From: Planotetraspora silvatica
GTDB taxonomy: Bacteria; Actinomycetota; Actinomycetes; Streptosporangiales; Streptosporangiaceae
Direction of reading: 5' to 3'
Assembly: GCF_016863315.1 (NCBI RefSeq)
Contig: NZ_BOOQ01000001.1
Span: forward strand, 21,345-85,344
DNA length: 64,000 nt
A program made the translations under genes and the position numbers. The first letter of the stretch is position 1. Each line of letters starts with the position of its first letter. Shown here piece after piece: positions 42,135 through 51,017 of the stretch. The notes beneath the pieces were generated by a model. That model did no database searches and was not told the DNA's origin. It was given only the letters and a program-made list of their open reading frames with translations.

Positions 42135-43127
42135 ATGAAGAAACTCATCAACAGCGTCGACACGATCGTCACCGACACCCTCCACGGCGTGGCGGCGGCG
42201 CATCCCTCGCTCCGCGTGGACATCGAGAACCGGGTGATCTACCGGCGGGACGCTCCGCGCCAGGGCAAGGTCGGGCTCGTCTCCGGCGGCGGAGCCGGCC
42301 ACGAGCCGCTCCATGGCGGTTTCGTCGGGTACGGCATGCTCGACGCGGCCTGTCCCGGTGAAGTCTTCACCTCACCCGTCCCCGACCAGATGATCGAGGC
42401 GTCCAAGGGGGTCGACGGCGGAGCCGGAGTGCTCCACATCGTCAAGAACTACACGGGCGACGTGCTCAACTTCGAGATGGCGGCCGAGTTGTGCGCCGAC
42501 GAGGGCATCGAGGTCGCCAGCGTCCTGGTCAACGACGACGTCGCCGTCCAGGACTCCCTCTACACCGCCGGCCGCCGCGGCACCGGGGCCACCCTGTTCG
42601 TCGAGAAGATCGCCGGCGCCCTGGCCGAGACCGGCGCCCCGCTCGCGGAGGTCGCCCGCCTGGCCCAGGAGGTCAACGAGCGCAGCCGGTCGTTCGGAGT
42701 CGCCCTGTCGGCGGGCACGGTTCCCGCCGCCGGCAAGCCGACGTTCGACCTGTCCGACACCGAGATCGAACTCGGCATCGGCATCCACGGCGAGCCCGGC
42801 CGCACGCGCAGCACCCACCGGGAGGCCCGCGAGATCGCGCGGCTGGCCATGGACGCCATCAACGACGACGTCCCCCTTTCCGGCGACACGCTCGTCCTGC
42901 TCAACGGGATGGGCGGCACGCCGCTTCTGGAGCTCTACATCGTGTACGCGGAGGTCGCCGCCTACCTTGAGGAGAAGGGCGCGACAGCCGTACGCCGCCT
43001 GGTGGGCAACTACGTCACCAGCCTCGACATGCAGGGCTTCTCGGTCAGCGTCTGCCGTCTGACCGACGAGCTCACCCGGCTCTGGGACGCTCCGGTGGAG
43101 ACGCCGGGGCTCCGCTGGGGCCGCTGA
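42135..43127 (+). CDS. dhaK: Dihydroxyacetone kinase subunit DhaK
   Basis: 330 residues from the ATG at 42135 with AAGGAC upstream. It binds dihydroxyacetone covalently through a histidine: IGIHGEPGR gives H218, the same number as in the E. coli enzyme. Other family motifs: KVGLVSGGGAGHEPLHGGFV and HIVKNYTGDVLNFEMAAELC. First gene of dhaKLM. It turns glycerol-derived dihydroxyacetone into the glycolytic phosphate, with phosphate from DhaL-ADP and DhaM. Confidence 0.96.
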   Translation: MKKLINSVDTIVTDTLHGVAAAHPSLRVDIENRVIYRRDAPRQGKVGLVSGGGAGHEPLHGGFVGYGMLDAACPGEVFTSPVPDQMIEASKGVDGGAGVLHIVKNYTGDVLNFEMAAELCADEGIEVASVLVNDDVAVQDSLYTAGRRGTGATLFVEKIAGALAETGAPLAEVARLAQEVNERSRSFGVALSAGTVPAAGKPTFDLSDTEIELGIGIHGEPGRTRSTHREAREIARLAMDAINDDVPLSGDTLVLLNGMGGTPLLELYIVYAEVAAYLEEKGATAVRRLVGNYVTSLDMQGFSVSVCRLTDELTRLWDAPVETPGLRWGR

Positions 43128-43231
43128 TCCCCAATCTCCCCGACTCCCGCCCGGGACACTCGCCGGAAGGCGACGATCGAAGCCCGCGGAGAACCCGCTG
43201 ACAGGAAACGCCGTGCAGCAAGGAGCCACCG

Positions 43232-43861
43232 TTGGACACATCCTTCTTCCTGGCCTGGATCAAGGAGGCCGCGACAGCCGTACAGGCCGAGCGTGATCAC
43301 CTCACCCAGCTCGACGCCGCGATCGGCGACGCCGACCACGGCGCCAACCTGGACCGGGGCTTCGCGGCCGTACGGCAGGCCTTGGCGGACACGCCCCCGG
43401 AGACGCCGGGGGCGGTCCTGGTGCAAGCCGGCTCCGCGCTGATCCGCAAGGTGGGAGGAGCGTCCGGCCCGCTGTACGGCACGGCCTTCCGGCAGATGGG
43501 CCGGGCACTGGGCGACGCTCCGGAGATCACGCCTGCCGGCCTGGTCACGGCGCTGGAGGCGGCCCAGGAGGGGGTCCAGAAGCTCGGCGGGGCCGCCGAA
43601 GGCGACAAGACCCTGGTGGACGCGTTCGCTCCCGCTGTCAGGGCCTTGGCGCAGGCCGTACAGGACGGGGCGAAGCTGGAGGACGCCCTGGAGACGGCCA
43701 CGACCGCAGCCGAGGAGGGCGCGCGGGCGACCGTCCCGCTGCAGGCGCGCAAGGGACGGGCCAGCTATCTCGGCCCGCGCAGCGTGGGACACGAGGATCC
43801 GGGAGCCGCGTCGACGGCGCTGATCTTCGCCGCGCTGCGGCGGGCGGCCGGGCAGGCGTGA
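43232..43861 (+). CDS. dhaL: Dihydroxyacetone kinase subunit DhaL (ADP-binding)
   Basis: 209 residues from a TTG at 43232, set by AAGGAG upstream. The Mg-ADP site is in LDAAIGDADHGANLDRGF (about 28-45), and the family motif KVGGASGPLYGTAFRQMG follows. ADP here acts as a fixed cofactor that DhaM recharges. The stop overlaps the start of dhaM. Confidence 0.95.
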   Translation: MDTSFFLAWIKEAATAVQAERDHLTQLDAAIGDADHGANLDRGFAAVRQALADTPPETPGAVLVQAGSALIRKVGGASGPLYGTAFRQMGRALGDAPEITPAGLVTALEAAQEGVQKLGGAAEGDKTLVDAFAPAVRALAQAVQDGAKLEDALETATTAAEEGARATVPLQARKGRASYLGPRSVGHEDPGAASTALIFAALRRAAGQA

Positions 43862-44268
43862 TGGACGACCAGGCTCAGGCTCAGGCTCAGGCGATGGTCG
43901 GGATCGTCATCGTTTCGCACAGCGCGAGGCTGGCCGAGGAGGTGGCGGCGATCGCGCGGGAGATCGGCGGGGAGAACGTGCCGGTGGCCGCGGCCGGAGG
44001 CACCGACGACGGCGGTCTCGGTACGAGCCTGGACAAGGTGATCGCGGCCATCGAGAGCGTGGACCAGGGGGCGGGGGTCGTGCTGATCCCCGACCTCGGC
44101 AGTTCGGTGCTGACCGCCAAGCTGGTGGAGGAGCCGGGGTCCGTGGTGATCGCCGACGTACCGCTGGTGGAGGGCGCCATCGCGGCGGCGGTCACGGTGG
44201 GCGGAGGGGCGTCCCTGCCGGAGGTCCTCGCCTCCGCCGAAGAGGCCAGAACCTTCCGCAAACTCTGA
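43861..44268 (+). CDS. dhaM: PTS-type phosphocarrier subunit DhaM
   Basis: 135 residues from the ATG at 43861, overlapping the dhaL stop. It is a mannose-type IIA domain with the phospho-histidine in VGIVIVSHSARLAEE and a later IPDLGSSVLTAKL. Only the IIA part is present; the HPr and EI-like domains of the E. coli protein are absent, so general PTS proteins from elsewhere must phosphorylate it. The N-terminus carries a CAGGCT hexanucleotide repeat (QAQAQAQA), a slippage-prone stretch. Confidence 0.93.
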   Translation: MDDQAQAQAQAMVGIVIVSHSARLAEEVAAIAREIGGENVPVAAAGGTDDGGLGTSLDKVIAAIESVDQGAGVVLIPDLGSSVLTAKLVEEPGSVVIADVPLVEGAIAAAVTVGGGASLPEVLASAEEARTFRKL

Positions 44269-44294
44269 CCGACCCCACCCCCCGCACTCCCCCG

Positions 44295-44820
44295 CGTGAT
44301 CATGCACAGGTTCGTACGGATGCCTCCTCACGTGCGGAACCCCCGGGCGTGATCATGCACGAATTCGGGTCAACGTCCTCCCACCTGCGCATTCGTCGGG
44401 CGTGATCATGCACAGATTCGGAGAAGTCGCGGCTGAACTGCGCCATCGTCAACGGTGATCATGCAGAGTGCCAAGACGGGGGCGCCTCCCGACTCACGTG
44501 GTACGGCCGGCAGGAACTCGCGCATGATCACGATCCCTGTCGGCCCTGATCAAGACACCGATCACAGAAGATGCGCATGATCACGATCGGAGTCCGTGCC
44601 GGTCGGGCGGCACCACGCCGAACCCGTGCATGATCACGCTTGAAGTTTGCGCACGCGAGACAAGGTCTAAGCGAATCTGTGCATGATCACGCAGAGAGAA
44701 CGCGCAGGTCAGACCCACCCCACACGAATGTGTGCATGATCACGGCGACGGTCCGGGCCGGTCAGGCGGGGTGCCGCCGAACCTGTGCATGATCACGCGG
44801 GAAAGTGATCACGCGGGAAA
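44295..44820. repeat. Array B: ten-unit 53-bp-period repeat array with inverted halves
   Basis: The same core as array A. Plus copies start at 44295, 44348, 44401 and 44454 (exact 53-bp steps, fourth degenerate). Minus copies end at 44532, 44585, 44638, 44691, 44744 and 44797 (again exact 53-bp steps). A 16-bp tandem duplication of TGATCACGCGGGAAAG follows. The second block TGACCTGCGC recurs at the same offset, for example in the intervals 44368-44400 and 44692-44724. The 561-bp gap between dhaM and the Smr gene is almost entirely array, centred near 44493. Confidence 0.92.
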
Positions 44821-44829
44821 GAAGGGGGG

Positions 44830-45081
44830 TTACCAGCGGAAGTAGACGAAGAGGCGGCCGTGGTTCTTGGCGTCCTTGTCGATCCGGTGATAGAGCGCCT
44901 TGATCTCCTTCTGCTCCAGGAATCGCAGCACTTTCTTCTTCAGCTGTCCCGAGCCCTTGCCCGGGATGATCTCCACCTGGGTGGCCTTCTTCTGGACCGC
45001 CTCCTGGATGATGCCGCGCAGCGCCCGGTCGATCTCGCCGCCCTTGTTGTAGATGTCATGGAGATCCAGCTTGAGCTTCAC
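44830..45081 (-). CDS. Small Smr-domain protein
   Basis: 83 residues, a stand-alone Smr domain. The nuclease-type motifs are visible: LDLHDIYNKGGEIDRAL near the start and EIIPGKGSGQLKKKVLRFLE in the middle. Smr domains act on DNA or RNA in MutS2 and related proteins; short free-standing ones are common in actinobacteria and may cut or bind stalled mRNA. Its 3' end borders repeat array B. Confidence 0.85.
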   Translation of the reverse strand: MKLKLDLHDIYNKGGEIDRALRGIIQEAVQKKATQVEIIPGKGSGQLKKKVLRFLEQKEIKALYHRIDKDAKNHGRLFVYFRW

Positions 45082-45137
45082 GGATCGAGTCTAAAGGGCC
45101 GCCGCCAGGCCGAACGATTACCAAACGCCCCGCAAAA

Positions 45138-45175
45138 TTGCCGTAAAGAACGATCTAGCCGCATAAATGATCGTT
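45138..45175 (+). promoter_or_regulatory. Candidate promoter and dyad upstream of the subtilase
   Basis: TTGCCG (45138-45143) and CATAAA (45162-45167) are 18 bp apart. AACGATC (45149-45155) and GATCGTT (45169-45175) form a 7-bp inverted repeat across the -10 side. This AT-rich patch is the only promoter-like stretch in the 247-bp gap. Tentative. Confidence 0.4.
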
Positions 45176-45328
45176 AGTTAGACTCCCTGTCAGGATCGGC
45201 CGCCCACCCGGGGGGCCGTTCGCTCGTCGCCCACCGGGGAGGGGCTCGTACCTTCCCATGCCATCTGGGCGGCGCGACGCCTCCATTCCTGTGTGCCTCG
45301 AGTGCCTGCAGCACTACAGGGAGGTGTC

Positions 45329-48300
45329 GTGTCAAGGAAGCCCCCGCCTACCTTCTTACGCGCCGGCGCGGTCGTCGCCGGACTCGGACTCATCACGGCG
45401 ATGATCCCCACAGGGTCGGCCGTCGCCGACCCGAGCCCCTCGCCAACACGGGCCTGGAGCGTTACACCGGTCGCCGTCGCCGACCAGGTCCAGGGAGCGA
45501 CGTCACCCAGCGGCCGGCTGGCGGAAAGCGACCAGGCGCTGCTCAAGTCCACCTCACCGGCTCCGGCCAGCGTCGTGGTCAAGCTCGACTACGACGCCGT
45601 CGCGGCCTACAAGGGCGGCCTGCCCGGCCTGCCCGCCACCAGCCCATCGGTAACCGGCAGGTCGCTCGATCTCAAGAGCGCCGACGCCGCCAAGTACCAA
45701 AAGCACATCGAGGGCGTCGAGAACACCTTCCTCAGCGAGCTGAGCAGGAAGATCCCCGGCGCGAAGGTGGGCCAGAGGCTCCGCACGGTCTACGGCGGCG
45801 TGGCCCTCACGCTCCCGGCCGACAAGGCGGCCGGCCTCCTCAAGCTCCCCGGCGTCGCGGCCGTCCAGGAGGACAAGCTCGAACACCCGCTGACCGACTC
45901 CAGCGCCGAGTTCATCGGCGCGAACACGATCTACAACCAGCTCGGCGGCACGAAGTCCTCCGGCAAGGGCGTCATCGTCGGCATCCTCGACTCGGGCGCC
46001 TGGCCCGAGCACCCCTCGTTCGCCGACCCGGGAACGCTCCCGGCCCCACCGGCGAAGGCCGACGGCACGCCGCGAACGTGCAATTTCGGCGACAACCCGC
46101 TCACCCCGGCCACCGACGTCTTCGTCTGCAACCACAAACTGATCTCCGGTCAGGCGTTCCTCGAGACGTACAAGGCGAACGCGGAGACTCCCGAGGTCTA
46201 CCCGGACAACGCGCGTGACTCCAACGGGCACGGCACGCACACCGCGAGCACGTCGGCGGGCGGCCCGGTCGACCACGCCGACCCGCTCGGCATCGACCGC
46301 GGCGCGATCCACGGCATCGCCCCGGCGGCGCACGTGGCCGTCTACAAGATCTGCGGCGCCGAGGGCTGCTACCAGACCGACTCCGCCGCCGCGGTGGCGC
46401 AGGCCGTCGCCGACGGTGTACGGGTGATCAACTTCTCCATCTCCGGCGGAGCCGATCCCTACAGCGATCCGGTCGAACTGGCCTTCCTCGACGCGTACGC
46501 GGCGGGCGTGTTCGTCTCGGCCTCGGCGGGCAACTCCGGCCCCGGCGCGGGCACGACCGACCACCGCAGCCCCTGGGTGACCACCGTGGCCGCCTCGACG
46601 CAGTCGAGGACGTTCCAGTCGACGATCACCCTCACCGGCGGTCCCACGATCAAGGGCGCCTCGATCACCTCGGGCGTCGCGGCCCCGCTCCCCGTGGTGC
46701 CGGCGTCGGCCCCGCCGTACAGCGACGCGCAGTGCATCAGCACACCACCTCCCGGGCTGTTCATCGGCAAGATCGTCGCCTGCGAGCGCGGGACCAACCG
46801 GGTGCTGAAGGGCTTCCAGGTCAAGCAGGGCGGCGCGGCCGGAATGATCCTTTACAACACGACGCCGCTCGACATCATGACCGACAACCACTGGCTGCCG
46901 ACCGTCCACATCGACAAGCCGGAGACCGACGTCCTGCTGTCGTGGCTGGCCTCCCACCCGAACGCGACGGCGTCGTTCACCCAGGGCCAGAAGGCCACCT
47001 GGCAGGGAGACACGATGACCACGTTCTCCTCCCGGGGACCCGGCTCCGACTTCCTCAAGCCTGACGTGACCGCGCCCGGGCTCCACATCCTCGCCGGCCA
47101 GACCCCGACTCCCGAGTCCGCGCTGGAAGGCCCCCCGGGCAACCTGTACCAGGTCATCGCGGGCACGTCCATGTCGTCGCCGCACGTCGCGGGCGCCAGC
47201 GCGCTGATGTTCGCCCTGCACCCGAAGTGGACTCCCGGTCAGGTCAAGTCCGCTCTGGAGACCACCGCCACCACCAAGGTCACCAAGCAGGACCGCACCA
47301 CGCCCGCCGACCCCTTCGACTACGGCGGCGGCCGCATCGACCTGTCGAAGGCCGGGGACGCGGCCCTGACGCTCGACGAGAGCGCGGCGGACTACCGCGC
47401 CTCGGCGAACGACCCGCTGAACCGGATCGACCTCAACCTGCCGTCGGTGAACGCCCCGGTCATGCCGGGCGTCATCAGCGCCAAGCGCACGCTCGTCAAC
47501 ACCACGAACAAGACGTTGATCTACACCGCGACGGGCACCACGGTCAGCGGGGCGAACATCACCGTGCTGCCGCCACTGTTCACCGTCAAGCCGGGCAAGA
47601 GCGTCGGCATCACCGTCGTCATCACCGCGCCGGACCTGCCCACCGGGCAGTACTTCGGCCAGGTGAACCTCAAGCAGGTCGGCGGCAACCGGGCACAGCA
47701 CCTGCCGGTGGCGTTCTTCCGTCAGGAGGGCACGGTGCCGATCGACCAGACCTGCACGCCGGCGACCATCGCGAAGAACTCGGGGACGTCGACCTGCACC
47801 GTCACGGCGCAGAACAACACCTTCGACGACACCGAGGTCACCGCGCTGACCACCCTGGACGGCAGGCTGCGTCTCACCGGGGCCACCGGCGCGACCAAGG
47901 TCGGCAGCCAGATCGTGACCGCCAAGGCCACGCTCACGGGCAGGCAGCCGGCCAGGCCGGTCATCGCCCCAGGTGAGAATCCGGCCGGAGGCTGGCTCTC
48001 CCTGGCGGGCTTCGGCATCGCGCCGATCCCCGTCGGCAACGAGTCGGCGGTGAACCTCAACGTTCCGCCGTTCGTCTTCGCCGGGCAGACCTACACCAGA
48101 ATCGGCGTCGTCTCCAACGGCTACGCGGTCGCGGGCGGCATCACCGACCCGGCACAGATCCAGGCCACACCGCAGACGCTTCCCGACGCCACCCCGCCGA
48201 ACAGCGTGCTCGCGCCGTACTGGACCAACCTGGACGGCACCGGCACGCCGGGCGTCTACGCCGGCTTCCTCACCGACCAGGTGAACCGCTGGCTGGTGCT

Positions 48301-48661
48301 CGAGTGGCACGTCAATCTCGCCGGTACGGCGGACACGAAGGTCTTCCAGGAATGGATCGGCCTGAACGGCGCCGAGGACATCACCTACGCGTACAACCCC
48401 GCGGCCCTGCCGGGTGACCCCGGTGCGGCGGGCCTGACCGTCGGTGCGGAGAACGCCGACGGCACAGGGGGCAGCCAGATCAGCGGGCCGCCCACGCAGG
48501 ACTACCGGATCACCAGTACGCCGGGGGCTCCTGGAGAGACGTTCACCTACTCCTTCACTCTGAAGGGCGTCTCCTCGGGCACCGGTTCGGTCACGACGGC
48601 CACCTCCACCCCCCAGGTGAAGGGCATCACGGTCGAAGTGGACAAGATCACGGTCAAGTGA
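45329..48661 (+). CDS. Secreted S8 subtilisin-like protease with PA domain
   Basis: 1110 residues from the GTG at 45329 (AGGGAGG upstream). A signal peptide (residues 8-33) and an I9-type propeptide (about 75-185) precede the catalytic domain. The triad is present: Asp in GILDSGAWPEHP (D221), His in SNGHGTHTAS (H301) and Ser in GTSMSSPHVAG (S614). A protease-associated insert (about 440-560, GGAAGMILYNTTP) lies between His and Ser. Fn3-like and further beta domains make up the last 450 residues. It should degrade extracellular proteins. The transcript ends at a strong hairpin. Confidence 0.94.
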   Translation: MSRKPPPTFLRAGAVVAGLGLITAMIPTGSAVADPSPSPTRAWSVTPVAVADQVQGATSPSGRLAESDQALLKSTSPAPASVVVKLDYDAVAAYKGGLPGLPATSPSVTGRSLDLKSADAAKYQKHIEGVENTFLSELSRKIPGAKVGQRLRTVYGGVALTLPADKAAGLLKLPGVAAVQEDKLEHPLTDSSAEFIGANTIYNQLGGTKSSGKGVIVGILDSGAWPEHPSFADPGTLPAPPAKADGTPRTCNFGDNPLTPATDVFVCNHKLISGQAFLETYKANAETPEVYPDNARDSNGHGTHTASTSAGGPVDHADPLGIDRGAIHGIAPAAHVAVYKICGAEGCYQTDSAAAVAQAVADGVRVINFSISGGADPYSDPVELAFLDAYAAGVFVSASAGNSGPGAGTTDHRSPWVTTVAASTQSRTFQSTITLTGGPTIKGASITSGVAAPLPVVPASAPPYSDAQCISTPPPGLFIGKIVACERGTNRVLKGFQVKQGGAAGMILYNTTPLDIMTDNHWLPTVHIDKPETDVLLSWLASHPNATASFTQGQKATWQGDTMTTFSSRGPGSDFLKPDVTAPGLHILAGQTPTPESALEGPPGNLYQVIAGTSMSSPHVAGASALMFALHPKWTPGQVKSALETTATTKVTKQDRTTPADPFDYGGGRIDLSKAGDAALTLDESAADYRASANDPLNRIDLNLPSVNAPVMPGVISAKRTLVNTTNKTLIYTATGTTVSGANITVLPPLFTVKPGKSVGITVVITAPDLPTGQYFGQVNLKQVGGNRAQHLPVAFFRQEGTVPIDQTCTPATIAKNSGTSTCTVTAQNNTFDDTEVTALTTLDGRLRLTGATGATKVGSQIVTAKATLTGRQPARPVIAPGENPAGGWLSLAGFGIAPIPVGNESAVNLNVPPFVFAGQTYTRIGVVSNGYAVAGGITDPAQIQATPQTLPDATPPNSVLAPYWTNLDGTGTPGVYAGFLTDQVNRWLVLEWHVNLAGTADTKVFQEWIGLNGAEDITYAYNPAALPGDPGAAGLTVGAENADGTGGSQISGPPTQDYRITSTPGAPGETFTYSFTLKGVSSGTGSVTTATSTPQVKGITVEVDKITVK

Positions 48662-48664
48662 GAC

Positions 48665-48697
48665 GAGGGGCCCGGCGGTCTGACCGCCGGGCCCCTC
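48665..48697. terminator. Strong hairpin terminator shared by convergent genes
   Basis: GAGGGGCCCGGCGGT (48665-48679) pairs perfectly over 15 bp with ACCGCCGGGCCCCTC (48683-48697) around a 3-nt loop. It starts 3 bp after the protease stop and lies 12 bp from the end of the CBS gene, so it would serve both. Confidence 0.88.
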
Positions 48698-48709
48698 CTC
48701 CTGCCCGTC

Positions 48710-49138
48710 TCATCTGTGGATGTAGCCGACGAGGGCGTCCTTCTCGGTCTCCAGCTCCTCGATGGTGTTCTTCACGACGTCACCGATGCTCACGATGCCC
48801 GCGAGCCGGCCGTTCCGGACGACCGGTACGTGACGTATGCGATGGTTGGTCATGGTGCGGCGAAGCTCGTCCACGTTCGCGTCCGGAGCACAGGTACGGA
48901 CGTCGGACGTCATGATCGACGACACCGGATGGCCGAGGATGTCGGCGCCCTGCTCGTGCAGCCGTCGCACGATGTCCCGCTCGGAGACGATTCCCGCGAT
49001 GGTCGTCCCGTCGTCCGAAACCACCACCGCACCGATGTTGAGCTCGGCGAGCGTCGCCAGCAGCTCGGTCACCGTGGCCTGTGGGCGAACCGTCGCCACG
49101 CTGGTCCCTTTACCCTGCAAGATCGAACCGATGAGCAA
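48710..49138 (-). CDS. CBS-pair domain protein
   Basis: 142 residues if a TTG at 49138 is the start; this gives the usual beginning of the family (GSILQGKGTSVATVRPQATV). A longer frame to 49252 is open but reads as low-complexity sequence. Two CBS motifs are visible: NIGAVVVSDDGTTIAGIVSE and RIRHVPVVRNGRLAGIVSIG. They form a Bateman module that binds adenine nucleotides. Single-module proteins of this kind sense energy state or stress; partner unknown. Confidence 0.83.
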   Translation of the reverse strand: MLIGSILQGKGTSVATVRPQATVTELLATLAELNIGAVVVSDDGTTIAGIVSERDIVRRLHEQGADILGHPVSSIMTSDVRTCAPDANVDELRRTMTNHRIRHVPVVRNGRLAGIVSIGDVVKNTIEELETEKDALVGYIHR

Positions 49139-49390
49139 CCGACACCGCCTTCCCGGGGCCCCGAGGGAAGATCCCCGACTCCCGCCCCGACCGGCCGGTG
49201 GGAGCGGATCAGCCTGTTTTCCCAGGCAACAGTGGCTGAGGTGGCCCGTCAAGTCTCCTGACTCACTACATGTTAAGTATCACCTTTCGCTTGAATATGT
49301 ACGGGACCGATACCATCCGGCCGGATATCGGAGTCACCACCTCCGCCACCAGTTCACTTGATCGTCATACGGCTCCCCTAAGGTGAGCGC

Positions 49391-50038
49391 GTGCGCCCCC
49401 CACTGGCCGTGGCCGGCTACACCGACGAGGTGCTCGAGGTCGTCGGCGGCACGCTGACCGAGGCTGAGCGCACCCGCGCGGACCGGTTCACCCGCAAGCA
49501 GGACCGTCTGGACTTCATCGCCGCCCACCTGCTCGTACGGCACTGCGCGGCGGAGATCCTCGGGACGCGGGCCTGCATGCTCACCGTGGTGCAGCGGTGC
49601 GAGCGGTGCGACCAGGCCCATGGCCGCCCCCGGCTCGCCGAGGCCCCCGAGCTCTCGGTCACCCTGGCCCACACGTCGGGGTACGTCTGCGCGGCCGCGG
49701 GCTATGGCCGGGTGGGCGTCGACGCCGAGCACGCGACGTCCGGCCCTGCGGACCAGAGCCTCGCGGCTCTCGCGCTGACCCCGGCCGAGGCCGCCCTGGT
49801 GGGCCGGGACAACGCCAGGCTCATCCGGCAGTGGGTGAGGAAGGAAGCCCTGGTCAAGCGGGGCGAGCTGACCCTCGACCGGCTGCGCGAGGTCGACCTG
49901 TCCGCGCTCCCCTTCGACGGCGGGCCGTCCGGCGACCTCGAATGGGAGGGACGCCACTTCCTCGAGTGGAGGGCCGGCACCGTGATCGCCACCGCCATCA
50001 CCGACGAACCGGGGAAGCTACGCCTCCTGGGCGGCTGA
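49391..50038 (+). CDS. 4'-phosphopantetheinyl transferase (Sfp type)
   Basis: 215 residues. It transfers the phosphopantetheine arm from coenzyme A to carrier proteins of polyketide, peptide or fatty acid synthases. The Mg and CoA motifs are present: GRVGVDAEH (about 110-118) and RQWVRKEALVKRG (about 145-157). N-terminal DRFTRKQDRLDFIAAHLLVR is also typical. No carrier-protein genes are in the window. Its last 21 bp overlap the convergent CDF gene. Confidence 0.9.
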   Translation: MRPPLAVAGYTDEVLEVVGGTLTEAERTRADRFTRKQDRLDFIAAHLLVRHCAAEILGTRACMLTVVQRCERCDQAHGRPRLAEAPELSVTLAHTSGYVCAAAGYGRVGVDAEHATSGPADQSLAALALTPAEAALVGRDNARLIRQWVRKEALVKRGELTLDRLREVDLSALPFDGGPSGDLEWEGRHFLEWRAGTVIATAITDEPGKLRLLGG

Positions 50039-50968
50039 TCGGCCGGGGGTCGGGTCGAGGAAGACCTGCTTGATCTCGGGGAAGCGGTCGGTGAGGCACT
50101 GTTCCACCCGGTCGGAGGCCAGTTCCAGCCGCTCCCCCGTCGTCTCGTCGAGGAAGTCGATCTTCGCGGCGACCATGACCTGGTTGGGGCCCATCACGAC
50201 GGTGACGAGGTCGACGACGCCTTCCACCTCGGGCTGGGCCACGAGCACGGTGCGGATCTCGTCTTCCAGCGCGCTCGAGGCGGCCTGGCCGATGAGCAGG
50301 GAGGCGTTGGTTTTGATCAGGGTGAGCGCGACGCCGAGCAGGAGCAGGCCGATGGCGATCGACGCCACGCCGTCCCAGGTCGCCGACCCGGTCACCTGGG
50401 ACAACACCAGGCCGAGACCGGCCAGCAGGAGACCTGCCAGGGCCGCGATGTCCTCCAGGATGACCGCCTTGAGCATGGTGTCGGCGGTCCGGGAGAGCAG
50501 CCGCCTCGATGTCACCTGCTGCCGGCCGGCCTCCTTCCTGAGCTGCGACCACCCCCGCCACAGGGAGACCGACTCGATCACGAAGGACACGGCGAGCACG
50601 ATGTAGGAGACGGCGACGTCGCCCAGTTCCTCGCCGTGGCTGATCGTGTGCCAGCCGTGCGTGAGCGAGAAGCCCGCGCCGACCACCATGGTGAAGCAGG
50701 CCGCGATGATCGCCCACAGGTAGCTGGCCCGGCCGTGCCCCAGCGGATGCCGCCGGTCGGCGGGGCGCTCCCCGTGCCGGATGGCGGTGAACAGCAGCAC
50801 CTCGGTCACGGTGTCGGCCGCCGAATGTGCCGCCTCCGACAACATCGACGCCGAGGAGCTGATGAGGCCGGCCACCAGTTTCGCCAGCGCGATCGCGAGA
50901 TTCGCCGCGCCGGCGATCAGGACCGTGCCGAGGCTCTCGCTGCTCTCGTTGGTCTCGCCCGCGCCCAT
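50018..50968 (-). CDS. Cation diffusion facilitator (CDF) transporter
   Basis: 316 residues from the ATG at 50968 (GGAG 5 nt upstream); a longer GTG start at 50992 is less likely. Six membrane helices, with the metal site in SMLSEAAHSAADTVTEVLLF (HxxxD) and RRHPLGHGRASYLWA. The C-terminal cytosolic domain ends with EQCLTDRFPEIKQVFLDP. It would export Zn, Fe or a similar divalent ion in exchange for protons. Divergent from a MarR gene 49 bp away, which may regulate it. Confidence 0.9.
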   Translation of the reverse strand: MGAGETNESSESLGTVLIAGAANLAIALAKLVAGLISSSASMLSEAAHSAADTVTEVLLFTAIRHGERPADRRHPLGHGRASYLWAIIAACFTMVVGAGFSLTHGWHTISHGEELGDVAVSYIVLAVSFVIESVSLWRGWSQLRKEAGRQQVTSRRLLSRTADTMLKAVILEDIAALAGLLLAGLGLVLSQVTGSATWDGVASIAIGLLLLGVALTLIKTNASLLIGQAASSALEDEIRTVLVAQPEVEGVVDLVTVVMGPNQVMVAAKIDFLDETTGERLELASDRVEQCLTDRFPEIKQVFLDPTPGRSAAQEA

Positions 50969-51017
50969 CGTCACTCCGTCCACCCTGCTCAATCAGTGCG
51001 ATCTTATGCTGTAAGCC

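Noticed and set aside
38819..44820. CRISPR arrays for the 53-bp repeats
   Set aside because: The orientation flips within each array, the spacer-like intervals share a conserved block, the core is only about 20 bp, and no cas gene is in the window.
45554..48310. A 918-codon open frame on the minus strand inside the protease gene
   Set aside because: It is antisense to a subtilase with complete catalytic motifs and reads as low-complexity Arg/Gly/Val-rich sequence, a GC-bias artefact.
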